Assembly (NCBI GenBank): GCA_017548545.1
Contig: JAFYZW010000103.1
Coordinates: 1-38,193, forward strand
DNA from: Bacteroidales bacterium
GTDB lineage: Bacteria > Bacteroidota > Bacteroidia > Bacteroidales > UBA3663
Direction: 5' to 3'
DNA length: 38,193 nt
The position numbers and the translations under genes were made by a program. Position 1 is the first letter of the stretch, and each line of letters opens with the position of its first letter. The notes beneath the pieces were generated by a model that saw only the letters and a list, made by a program, of their open reading frames with translations, was not told the DNA's origin and did not search any database. Of the stretch, positions 9,922-17,763 are shown one piece after another.

Positions 9922-10992
9922 ATGCAAATCCCTCAGTCCAGCATATTGACAACTAATCGACTTGGGAAAATATTCTCAAACACAGTTGCCACGTATAAAT
10001 ACTTTTGGTTTGTATCTATTTTGCAGACACATGCCAAGACTGACAATCCACGGATAAGCGTTTGGGAAATTGTCATCCGTATGGTTGCTAATGCTTGGTA
10101 TCCTATTCACTATTTTAGACTATCTTTCGGCAAGAGCGATTCGTTGTTTGAAATCGTGATGGAATTGCAACGCATTACACAGATTCCTATCGATGCCAAT
10201 TTACAGACAATCACCAACGGACTAAAAGACCGAATAGAAGACAAAAAGATTAAGGGATTATTGAATACCCTTACTCTAAATGTTCCTTACAGATTTCTCT
10301 CACCATGGATTCAATATACATGGGATAAGGATGTCATTAATCGTTCCCAGCAATTAGAAAATGGTTGTCTTTATGCTCTCTTCAAAAATGAAAGTGATTT
10401 CTATATTATACTAAATAAAGCGTGGGAAGCTTACTTACATGCACATTATAACATATTAGTAGATTTTACTTATTGGAACTTAACGCTGTTCTTACAATCT
10501 AGAAATCCCAATGTGCCAGCTATACCCAATAAGTTGATTCGTCCCGAAGTGAGAAACTCTCTCACCAAACAACATAACTATTGGGACATGGTAATGACGA
10601 TAGGAGGTCCTATTCGCTGTATCTATACAAACGAGCCTTTGCATCCGAAGGAGTATGACCTTGATCACTTCATCCCTTGGAGTTTTGTTTGTCATGATTT
10701 GCTTTGGAACTTGATACCATCTAATAGCAGCATCAATTCCTCGAAGAATGACAAGTTGCCAGATTTAGATTTTTATTTGCCAAAATTCGCTTCAGTGCAA
10801 CATCGTTCATTGCAGGTGATGCTCAATGCGAACCAAGAACCGAAAGTTTTGGATGACTTTGTTTCTCTTGGCTATTCTGCAAGAGATTTGGCTGCAATGA
10901 GTACAGAAAATTTTCTTGAGCTTTACGAAAGAACATTTACCCCAATCAATCAAATTGCTCTCAACATGGGCTTTGAGAAATGGAAATACTAA
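9922..10992 (+). CDS. HNH endonuclease-domain protein
   Basis: Residues are numbered from a possible upstream GTG at 9898; the ATG at 9922 is preferred because the protein then begins MQIPQSS. Residues 235-290 form an HNH/N nuclease core: CIYTNEPL replaces the usual zinc-knuckle region, then DLDHFIPWSF (254-263), Asn271 in LWNLIPS, and Asn280/Lys283 in INSSKNDKLP. The remaining about 230 N-terminal residues (ATYKYFWFVSIL and a Trp/Tyr-rich helical region) resemble no domain I can name and probably select the target. The predicted activity is DNA cleavage. It is the first AT-rich gene and runs tightly into a methyltransferase-HIT gene, which suggests restriction- or defence-like function. That role is inferred. 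Confidence 0.75.
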   Translation: MQIPQSSILTTNRLGKIFSNTVATYKYFWFVSILQTHAKTDNPRISVWEIVIRMVANAWYPIHYFRLSFGKSDSLFEIVMELQRITQIPIDANLQTITNGLKDRIEDKKIKGLLNTLTLNVPYRFLSPWIQYTWDKDVINRSQQLENGCLYALFKNESDFYIILNKAWEAYLHAHYNILVDFTYWNLTLFLQSRNPNVPAIPNKLIRPEVRNSLTKQHNYWDMVMTIGGPIRCIYTNEPLHPKEYDLDHFIPWSFVCHDLLWNLIPSNSSINSSKNDKLPDLDFYLPKFASVQHRSLQVMLNANQEPKVLDDFVSLGYSARDLAAMSTENFLELYERTFTPINQIALNMGFEKWKY

Positions 10993-11021
10993 ATATTTAT
11001 GAAATTAGGAAGACGGATAGA

Positions 11022-11882
11022 ATGGAACCAATAATAAACCACCCATACCTTACAGCTATTAAGCGCACAGATTTCTCTGTACCGACACGTTACCTTATGC
11101 AGCACAACTTGCTGAAGGGTAAGATTCTTGATTTCGGTTGCGGCTATGGCTTCGACACGGACGAGCTAAAGAAACAAGGCTATGACATTACAGGCTACGA
11201 TTATTACTATCGCCCCGACTTTCCCGAAGGCAAGTTCGATACCATCATCTGCAACTACGTTTTGAACGTCCTTGAGCCATACGCCCAAGCTGAGGTACTG
11301 ATGAATGTCACCAACTTACTTTCTCCTAAAGGAACAGCCTATTTCGCTGTTCGACGTGATCTGAAAGAAGAGGGTTTCAGGCTCCACGCCATTCACAAGC
11401 AGTACACATATCAATGCAACGTCATATTACCCTACAAGAGTCTCATCGCCAACAGCAGTTTCGAGTTGTATCAATATAACCATTTCAATAAGTTGCCACG
11501 CAAAGAGGGCGAGACCTGTCCATTCTGCAAATTGTCCCGTCGTGTCGAAATCATCTGCGAAACCGCCACCTGCGTAGCTTTCTACGATGGCTATCCCGTA
11601 TCACCTGGACATGCCTTAATTATCCCCAAGCGGCACGTTGCCTCATATCGTGATTTGACAAATCATGAAAAAGAAGCAATGAATGTAGTGCAGGAGTACG
11701 TTATGAAGAAGATAGACGAACGTTTTCACCCTGACGGCTACAACGTCGGCATCAACATCAACGAAGCCGCAGGCCAGTCAGTCTTCCACTGTCACATGCA
11801 TGTCATACCACGGTACAAGGGTGACGTGCCCAATCCTAAAGGCGGGGTGCGTGGGGTTATTCCGAGCAAACAGAAATACTAA
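11022..11882 (+). CDS. Methyltransferase-HIT domain fusion
   Basis: The N-terminal half is a class I SAM-dependent methyltransferase: DFGCGYG (residues 37-43) is motif I, and TIICNYVLNVLEP fits the motif IV region. The C-terminal half is a HIT hydrolase/transferase domain. It has a CPFC zinc pair (166-169), VSPGHALIIPKRH, and the histidine triad HCHMH (256-260), where the middle His attacks nucleotide phosphoesters. The tail NPKGGVRGVIP is shared by a subset of HIT proteins. I chose ATG 11022; ATG 10980 is also in frame and would overlap the HNH gene by 13 nt. The Ntn hydrolase gene starts 10 nt downstream, so co-expression of three genes is likely. A role in nucleic acid or nucleotide modification is plausible but not shown. 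Confidence 0.8.
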   Translation: MEPIINHPYLTAIKRTDFSVPTRYLMQHNLLKGKILDFGCGYGFDTDELKKQGYDITGYDYYYRPDFPEGKFDTIICNYVLNVLEPYAQAEVLMNVTNLLSPKGTAYFAVRRDLKEEGFRLHAIHKQYTYQCNVILPYKSLIANSSFELYQYNHFNKLPRKEGETCPFCKLSRRVEIICETATCVAFYDGYPVSPGHALIIPKRHVASYRDLTNHEKEAMNVVQEYVMKKIDERFHPDGYNVGININEAAGQSVFHCHMHVIPRYKGDVPNPKGGVRGVIPSKQKY

Positions 11883-11892
11883 ATAAAAAACA

Positions 11893-13164
11893 ATGACAGC
11901 TATAGTAGGAACACTTAACAGAAGGGGAATAGCAATTGCAGCAGATAGTGCTGCAACATATTCCACATCTGCCACGAACAAAATAATAAATAATGCTAAC
12001 AAGATATTTGAGTTGTCTAAGAAGCATCCCATTGGTATTGCAATTTACAACAACTTAGATTTTCACGGAATTCCATGGGAAATAATATTTAAAACATATC
12101 GAGATATTCATTTAAAAGAGAGGTCGTTCCCAAAGTTGAAAGAGTACGCTGAAGATTTTTGGGAGTATTTGCACAATGTCATTTTGACAAAAGTTAGAAT
12201 TGAAGACCAAAAAGGACAAATTGCATATTTTGCTCACCGGCTTAAGGAAGAGGCCATTTCAACAGCCAAGAAAAACCTAGAGTCGAAGAATATCGACTAT
12301 GATTCAATATCATTGTTTAGTGAGATAATGTCATTTCTTACTAAGTTATCAGAAGATTACAAATTGCATAGAAGAACATCAGAATTCAATTCTTATAAAA
12401 TAAGTCAATTTCTTGATTATGCAAGTGAAATCATCGATTCCATATTATTGGATTTAACACAAGATTCAGCTTGCCCCGAAGTTTTCCGAGAAACATTTCT
12501 TTCCACCCTTTTTTTAATAATTACTGCTGATACGATAGTATATTTATCACAAACAGGACTTATTTTCTGGGGATATGGAGAGGAGGAATTGTTCCCTTCA
12601 TATTATCATTATGAGGTATCATTAGCTTTTGACAATAAAATAAAATATGTAGAATTAAGCAACTATGAAGTTTCTAATCAAAAAAACGCATGTGTTGCAC
12701 CGTTTGCTCAAACAGATGTAGCCAATACTGTAGTGAGAGGTATTGATCAAAAATTAAGAGATACCATTAACAACAATTTGCAGATTGCATTTGAAGATTT
12801 CAGAAACAATATCGTGGATATATTATTTAAAGCTAATGCTCCCGAAACTTTACTTAATGCATTACGAAATATGGATATTTCAAACCAAGTGACTCCATTC
12901 ATCGGCTTTATAAATGAGTATATCCAGAATAATTACATTAACAAGTTATTGAACACGGTTGCTTTTTTATCAAAAGAAGATCTTGCAGATATGGCAGAGA
13001 GTCTCGTGCGTATGACTTGTTTAAAAAGACATATAACAACTGATGAGGAAAGTGTAGGGGGGCCAGTTGATGTGGCTGTAATAACAAAAGGCGATGGTTT
13101 TATCTGGATTAAACGAAAACACTATTTTAATAGAGAACTTAATCCTCACTATTTCGAACGATAA
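11893..13164 (+). CDS. Proteasome/HslV-like Ntn hydrolase with long C-terminal extension
   Basis: The start MTAIVGTLNRRGIAIAADSAAT closely follows proteasome beta and HslV N-termini. Thr2 would become the N-terminal nucleophile once Met is removed (Met-Thr is normally cleaved). Asp18 equals proteasome Asp17, and Lys37 in NNANKIFELS is a candidate for Lys33. The segment PIGIAIYNN and the terminal SVGGPVDVAVITKGDGFIWIK (residues 387-407) also match this fold. At 423 residues it is more than twice HslV length; a helical region of about 250 residues separates the conserved ends. No ATPase unfoldase gene is adjacent. It sits in an operon-like array with HNH and methyltransferase-HIT genes. A self-processing peptidase or amidase is the best guess; substrate unknown. 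Confidence 0.7.
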   Translation: MTAIVGTLNRRGIAIAADSAATYSTSATNKIINNANKIFELSKKHPIGIAIYNNLDFHGIPWEIIFKTYRDIHLKERSFPKLKEYAEDFWEYLHNVILTKVRIEDQKGQIAYFAHRLKEEAISTAKKNLESKNIDYDSISLFSEIMSFLTKLSEDYKLHRRTSEFNSYKISQFLDYASEIIDSILLDLTQDSACPEVFRETFLSTLFLIITADTIVYLSQTGLIFWGYGEEELFPSYYHYEVSLAFDNKIKYVELSNYEVSNQKNACVAPFAQTDVANTVVRGIDQKLRDTINNNLQIAFEDFRNNIVDILFKANAPETLLNALRNMDISNQVTPFIGFINEYIQNNYINKLLNTVAFLSKEDLADMAESLVRMTCLKRHITTDEESVGGPVDVAVITKGDGFIWIKRKHYFNRELNPHYFER

Positions 13165-13169
13165 TAATA

Positions 13170-13343
13170 ATGATTATGGTAACTATTTATTCCAATGAAA
13201 ACTCCAGAAAAAGTGCTTTAGCTGCATCACAACAAATAAAAAATGTTGTTTATGAAAGTTGTTTATCATTTGAAAAATTTAAAATGGAAATGAAAACGGC
13301 TATAGAAAGAGATTTGCAATGTGTAAAAGAAATAAAATGGTAA
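13170..13343 (+). CDS. Small 57-residue ORF after the Ntn hydrolase
   Basis: It starts at ATG 13170, 5 nt after the Ntn hydrolase stop, and ends TAA 13341-13343. The product begins MIMVTIYSNENSRKSA and ends ERDLQCVKEIKW. It is Lys/Glu rich with helix-forming stretches (AALAASQQIKN-like and KFKMEMKTAIERDL) and no signal peptide or membrane segment. The tight spacing argues for co-translation with the upstream gene. It could be a partner, regulator or immunity-type protein. No family recognised. Confidence 0.55.
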   Translation: MIMVTIYSNENSRKSALAASQQIKNVVYESCLSFEKFKMEMKTAIERDLQCVKEIKW

Positions 13344-13513
13344 AGCACATTTATTTGAGATGGATCCTGTTGTGACATGTAAAAGATTAAGCTGACGACA
13401 GACCAGCATTTCTCATGCTATGATAGGAAGGAAGAAAATATTAGCATAATGAATTAATTACAAAGAAATGCATTATGAATATGATTGATGAGAAATTGAT
13501 ATAAGACGAATTC
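13344..13513. other. AT-rich gap before the SIR2 gene
   Basis: 170 nt without a supported gene. It holds only weak self-complementarity (AGCAT-TTCTC-ATGCT near 13408-13422) and no clear -7 box. It probably separates two transcription units within the island. Confidence 0.4.
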
Positions 13514-15424
13514 ATGATGGACTTTAAGAATCTCATAGAAAATATAAGAAAAGAACAGGTAACGCTTTTCCTCGGTTCTGGTTTCTCATTTAAGGCAGGA
13601 GGTCCAAAGTCTTCCGCACTAGTAGATTCGCTTCTTTCTAAGATGAGTAGTGAAGAAAGGGATTCTCTTGCAGGAAAACAACTTGATTATGTTGCCGAAG
13701 AATATGAACAGGTGTACGGGCGGGACTCTCTTCTAGAGATTATTAAAGCACAAATGGATTTTGAAAGGGAAGATATGTCAGATCATGTTTTCCTGACACA
13801 AATACCACATTTTCATCGAATCATCACAACTAACTATGACACCCTTATAGAAGACACTTACGGAAAAGAGAAGTCCTATGTGGTTCGAAACACTAAAGAT
13901 TGCGTCAATCTTCCATCGGATAAGACGCTCATTTTCAAATTACATGGTGATTTTTCTGAAAAGGATAATGTTATAATAACAAAAGATGATTACACGGACT
14001 ATTTCGTTCGTCGACGCAATCCTCTTCTATGGAACTTGATACAGGCAGAAGTTCTTACGAATGACATACTATTTATCGGATATAGTTTAGAAGATAGTAA
14101 TATCTTTGAGATTATGAAGACGATAAAAACAGAGACAGGTGGCCATACTTGTAATTTCTATTTAATAGCTCCTGGACTAAAAAGACACAAAATTGAGAGG
14201 CTTGCAGAAACAAATGTCTCATATTTCGATGCGGTAGCATCGGATTTGTTTTCTGAATTAGAAAGGTCTTTAAATAAGAACATTAAGAGGGATTTTCAGA
14301 AAAAGTGGATATCTTCTGCAACGTTCGCTCAATATTGTAGAATTCATAATTTAGTGCCAGTTATCTCTGAGGGAGAGAATAGTAATAAGGTTGAACGCTT
14401 TGATGCTCCTAAAGGGAAAGAAATAAAGATACATTTCTCCACAAAAGACAAAAATGTGTACGATGCAATAATGAACAGATGCGTTGGTATGTATACCGAT
14501 TTTGTCCCCAACACAAAAATACCTGCGTATAAACTGTCTGCCGATAATCTAGATGAAATGTGTTTAGAATATAATGGACTCACTGTTGGATACAAAGACG
14601 AGATAGCCGCACTATTGATTACCCCTGCTATCCAAAAAAAGCTGCTATCCATAAATATACCAACAATTGGCTTTTTTGAACAAGTAACCAGTACATTATT
14701 CAAAAAAGAGGAATGCCGTTTAAGATGCATCATAGAGACCAACATCTACGACATTTATATAGATAATAAAGCTATAGACAATGACAAGAAGATTGTCGGA
14801 TTTAATGTAAATGTAACCTTCGAGTTTAAAAAAGAGTATACTAATAATAGTGAAGCAATAAAGTGGATTGATTTACCTCTTGCGCTATTTAGTGGGAAGC
14901 AAGTATTCATAAAAGAACTATTTTCGAATTCTTCTTTCAAGACATCAACGAGGGAACCTATTTACCAAATCATGAAAGATTATTATAACAATGTAAAGCA
15001 GATTGAGTGTTTGTTAGGTGAAAGGTTTGTAAAATATGAATGTTTTACAGCAGAAAGATATAATATATCAAGGTACGTTTTGAGTTATTTAAAAAAAGAG
15101 CCATTGATGGAAAATACGCCAGACGGAAGTGAATGGACTTTTTCTACGACAAATTTGGAGTGTGATTACAAGGAATTGGAAGACAAAGAAAAGGTTTTTG
15201 TGTTTTCTGAATCGACACCAATCTTGAAACCGTTAATTCTGAATGGAAAAGAGTTTGGAATTCCTTATAGAAATATAATGAGAAGCCATTGTATAATTCG
15301 CTCTATAGAAAGGAAATCAGATGGTACAACTACCATTTGTGTGTACAACGATGAACCTCAATACTATACAAAGTGGAGCGACCATCCAATAAGAGAAGAG
15401 GGCAACCGATTGATCTTTGGTTAA
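13514..15424 (+). CDS. SIR2-domain protein, probable NADase effector
   Basis: A 636-residue protein whose first about 260 residues form a SIR2-like (SIR2_2-type) domain. NAD-binding motifs are GSGFS (residues 21-25), TTNYD (105-109), FKLHGD (141-146, with catalytic His144) and GYSLEDSN (189-196). There is no zinc ribbon, which separates it from protein-deacetylase sirtuins and links it to prokaryotic immune SIR2 proteins that destroy NAD+ on phage sensing. The other about 375 residues are beta-rich with many aromatic residues and match nothing I know; they may be the sensor. Start at ATG 13514, with a second ATG immediately after. The FRG-domain gene lies 51 nt downstream. NAD depletion is inferred from family members. 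Confidence 0.8.
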   Translation: MMDFKNLIENIRKEQVTLFLGSGFSFKAGGPKSSALVDSLLSKMSSEERDSLAGKQLDYVAEEYEQVYGRDSLLEIIKAQMDFEREDMSDHVFLTQIPHFHRIITTNYDTLIEDTYGKEKSYVVRNTKDCVNLPSDKTLIFKLHGDFSEKDNVIITKDDYTDYFVRRRNPLLWNLIQAEVLTNDILFIGYSLEDSNIFEIMKTIKTETGGHTCNFYLIAPGLKRHKIERLAETNVSYFDAVASDLFSELERSLNKNIKRDFQKKWISSATFAQYCRIHNLVPVISEGENSNKVERFDAPKGKEIKIHFSTKDKNVYDAIMNRCVGMYTDFVPNTKIPAYKLSADNLDEMCLEYNGLTVGYKDEIAALLITPAIQKKLLSINIPTIGFFEQVTSTLFKKEECRLRCIIETNIYDIYIDNKAIDNDKKIVGFNVNVTFEFKKEYTNNSEAIKWIDLPLALFSGKQVFIKELFSNSSFKTSTREPIYQIMKDYYNNVKQIECLLGERFVKYECFTAERYNISRYVLSYLKKEPLMENTPDGSEWTFSTTNLECDYKELEDKEKVFVFSESTPILKPLILNGKEFGIPYRNIMRSHCIIRSIERKSDGTTTICVYNDEPQYYTKWSDHPIREEGNRLIFG

Positions 15425-15475
15425 TCTAGTCATAAATATTTGAATTTTGCAAAACGGAATAAAGAGACAAGAGAT

Positions 15476-16180
15476 ATGAAAGAAAATCCTGAGATAATAA
15501 AAACTATTAAAGTCAATAGTGTGGAAGAGTTTCTGTCAGAGCAGAAGTTCTATTCTGAGACAGACTATTTTAGAGGGCATTCGTCTGTTGATTATCAGCT
15601 CATCCCATCTATAGGACGGTTGTTTAAAGAAGGGGAAGAGCAGGAGTTACTTCGATTCGAAAGAAAAATCTTTGATGACTTTAAACACAAATCACCAATG
15701 TTTACAGAAACTCATCCACGAAATGATTTAGAGTTTCTCTTTCTAGCACAGCATTATGGCCTTCCGACAAGGTTATTAGATTGGACATACAACCCTATAG
15801 TTGCATTGTATTTTGCCTGTTGTTCTAATCCAGACAAGAACGGAGTCGTATTTAGGTGTTTCCCGTATATTATTAAAGAGTTTGATTTGGATACTGATGA
15901 TATTTTTTCATATCCAGGAATTGCGCTTCTTGCTCCCAATATGACAAACGTTAGATACAAGAATCAAAATGGTTTGTTTTTCTACTATTCAAGACCTTGG
16001 GAAGAGAATTATCAAAGTGTCACCCATAAATATATTATTCCAGCATCAAGCAAAAATCAAATAATGAATATGCTGAATAAGATGGGATTTACTCGCTCTT
16101 TCATTATGCCTTCACTTGATAATCTTAGCAAAGACATTGTTGAACAATACACATTAAGGTTTCACCGAAGTATGAAATAA
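15476..16180 (+). CDS. FRG domain-containing protein
   Basis: A 234-residue protein with the FRG domain. YFRGHSS (residues 31-37) contains the Phe-Arg-Gly motif, and AQHYGLPTRLLDWTYNP (91-107) is the second signature. The frame is open back to a TTG at 15440, but the ATG at 15476 gives the natural N-terminus. FRG proteins are common in mobile islands and near defence genes; their biochemical activity is unsettled. It follows the SIR2 gene by 51 nt and shares its base composition, so the two may act together as effector and regulator. No transmembrane or signal segment is visible. Confidence 0.8.
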   Translation: MKENPEIIKTIKVNSVEEFLSEQKFYSETDYFRGHSSVDYQLIPSIGRLFKEGEEQELLRFERKIFDDFKHKSPMFTETHPRNDLEFLFLAQHYGLPTRLLDWTYNPIVALYFACCSNPDKNGVVFRCFPYIIKEFDLDTDDIFSYPGIALLAPNMTNVRYKNQNGLFFYYSRPWEENYQSVTHKYIIPASSKNQIMNMLNKMGFTRSFIMPSLDNLSKDIVEQYTLRFHRSMK

Positions 16181-16361
16181 GTATTGTACTGAAAATATGT
16201 AAGCATTTGGCAACCCCCATTTTGCCATTCCACTAAATAATTGGAAATGATAAAAAATGAATTAATTTGGTTCATTTGGACAATAATGATTTTTAAATCT
16301 AACATTTATTGAATAGGTCAAGGAAAAGGGGCATATAAGTCAAATTCCTATCCAAGATTTG
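16181..16361. other. AT-rich spacer after the FRG gene
   Basis: No gene or clear hairpin seen. From 16317 a stop-free frame leads into the 43-codon ORF at 16362, but it has no start codon before 16362, so it may be the tail of a degraded gene. Confidence 0.4.
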
Positions 16362-16493
16362 ATGAACATCAAAGATTTATTTGTCAATGTGCAAGTCGCA
16401 CTGGACAGTGATATGTATAGAGACCTTTTATATTTGGCCACAAAAAAAAGAGTTGAAAATCCGTTTATACAATTATCGTCATTAATTTACTGA
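16362..16493 (+). pseudogene. Possible small ORF or gene remnant (43 codons)
   Basis: ATG 16362 to TGA 16491-16493 encodes MNIKDLFVNVQVALDSDMYR and a Leu/Lys-rich tail ending QLSSLIY. The same frame is open upstream to 16317, just after a TAG at 16314-16316, without a start codon. The residue pattern is protein-like, but no family is recognised. It may be the 3' end of a deleted gene. Confidence 0.3.
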
Positions 16494-16545
16494 GATTCAA
16501 TAATTTCAAATAACAAATCTGCCACTTTTAGTGGACATCAATGAT

Positions 16546-17631
16546 ATGAACAAAGAAAAAGTAACTTATACAAGAATGCAATTCAAGAAAGAATTTGCAA
16601 AACTAATGGAAACGATATCATGGCCAAACAATCTTTCACAGGATGAAGGCATGATAGTTCTCCGAAAATTGCATGATTTTGTTCAGCCATATATTCCTGA
16701 AAAACTATTTCGATTTAGGAAATGTGGGATAGACGAAGTTATTTCTTTTGAGCAAGGAACTATTCCAATGTGTGTCGCAGATAAGTTTTCTGATGATTAT
16801 GATTCAAATGTTTTCTATAATTATAAAACACTGCCAGATAGATTTTCGAACGCTTTTTCATCCATAATGTCAAACATTATACAAATAGCAAAAAATAATC
16901 CTACGGTTTTTCCTGATAGTCCAATAAAGAGTAAAATATTGGAACTAACAAGTTCCAAATATACTGATAGCGAAATTATTACTTCGCTAAGAACAGGTTT
17001 TGACGATCTCTTAAAACAGATGATGTCTGAAATTCAGAAACAGGAGATATGGCCTAGAAATAGCAAATATACCAAAATAGGATGTTTTACTGAAAAGATT
17101 GATTCAAAATACATGTGGGACCATTATGCTGATGGGTATAAAGGCTTTGCATTAGAATATGATTTTAGAAAATGGTATGAACTGCAAGTGAATCTATACC
17201 CTGTAATTTATTCTGTTCAAATGCTGGATGCAACAGATATGATAGACAGAATTTGTATAACCAATTATGTCAATACTATTCAGCCAGAAGAAACTTACAA
17301 AGATATATTTGACTTTTATAAAAAACAACTACAACAACAATATCCTATAGATTTTATGTACTTTATTAAAATGTATTTGTATAAAGATAAGGCGGAATAT
17401 TCCCATGAAAGAGAATGGAGAATGCTAAAAATTGACATGGATTCTATCAACCAAGTTTTCATTACTATTCCTGATATGGGTTTTTTGAAGTCAATCTACT
17501 ATGGCATACACATGGAGCCACGGTATAAGGTCCACCTGAGATCGATTGCAAAAACCAGAGGAATTAAAGAGTACGACGTTGTACTTGACAAAAATAGCCG
17601 AAAATACAGCTTGAAAGTAGTCCCTCTTTGA
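16546..17631 (+). CDS. DUF2971-family protein
   Basis: A 361-residue protein with the hallmarks of DUF2971: LFRFRKCG near residue 60, a DKFSDDYDSNVF segment in place of the common NDPFE motif, CFTEKIDSKYMWDHYADGYKGFALEYD about two-thirds through, and SHEREWRML near the end. The biochemical function of DUF2971 is unknown, but its members are frequent in accessory regions. I use ATG 16546; a GTG at 16531 is the earliest possible start. TATATTTG at 16429-16436 is a weak candidate promoter. The 352-nt and 132-nt gaps around it contain gene remnants, suggesting independent acquisition. Confidence 0.75.
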   Translation: MNKEKVTYTRMQFKKEFAKLMETISWPNNLSQDEGMIVLRKLHDFVQPYIPEKLFRFRKCGIDEVISFEQGTIPMCVADKFSDDYDSNVFYNYKTLPDRFSNAFSSIMSNIIQIAKNNPTVFPDSPIKSKILELTSSKYTDSEIITSLRTGFDDLLKQMMSEIQKQEIWPRNSKYTKIGCFTEKIDSKYMWDHYADGYKGFALEYDFRKWYELQVNLYPVIYSVQMLDATDMIDRICITNYVNTIQPEETYKDIFDFYKKQLQQQYPIDFMYFIKMYLYKDKAEYSHEREWRMLKIDMDSINQVFITIPDMGFLKSIYYGIHMEPRYKVHLRSIAKTRGIKEYDVVLDKNSRKYSLKVVPL

Positions 17632-17665
17632 GTGACAAAAGCATATTCGTTTTTTTTAATTGTAT

Positions 17666-17737
17666 ATGGCGCTACCTATAAACATTGAAGATCTGCTGAA
17701 CAAGCAGAAAATAGAGTCAAGCCTATTTACAAATTAG
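17666..17737 (+). pseudogene. Remnant of the N-terminus of an AlbA_2-type ATP-binding gene
   Basis: ATG 17666 reads MALPINIEDLLNKQKIESS, then LFTN and a TAG at 17735. From memory, this is how many Bacteroidetes AlbA_2/RecG-like ATP-binding proteins begin (MALPINIE-LL-----E--RIEFK). Here the similarity stops before the EFK core, so only about 19 codons survive. The intact gene downstream is a different AlbA_2 protein, so this looks like the stub of a deleted or replaced relative. Confidence 0.55.
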
Positions 17738-17763
17738 GGTAAAACGTTATAAGAATATGAGTT

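Noticed and set aside
13514..16180. Thoeris system
   Set aside because: The SIR2 gene has no TIR-domain partner; the neighbour is an FRG protein.
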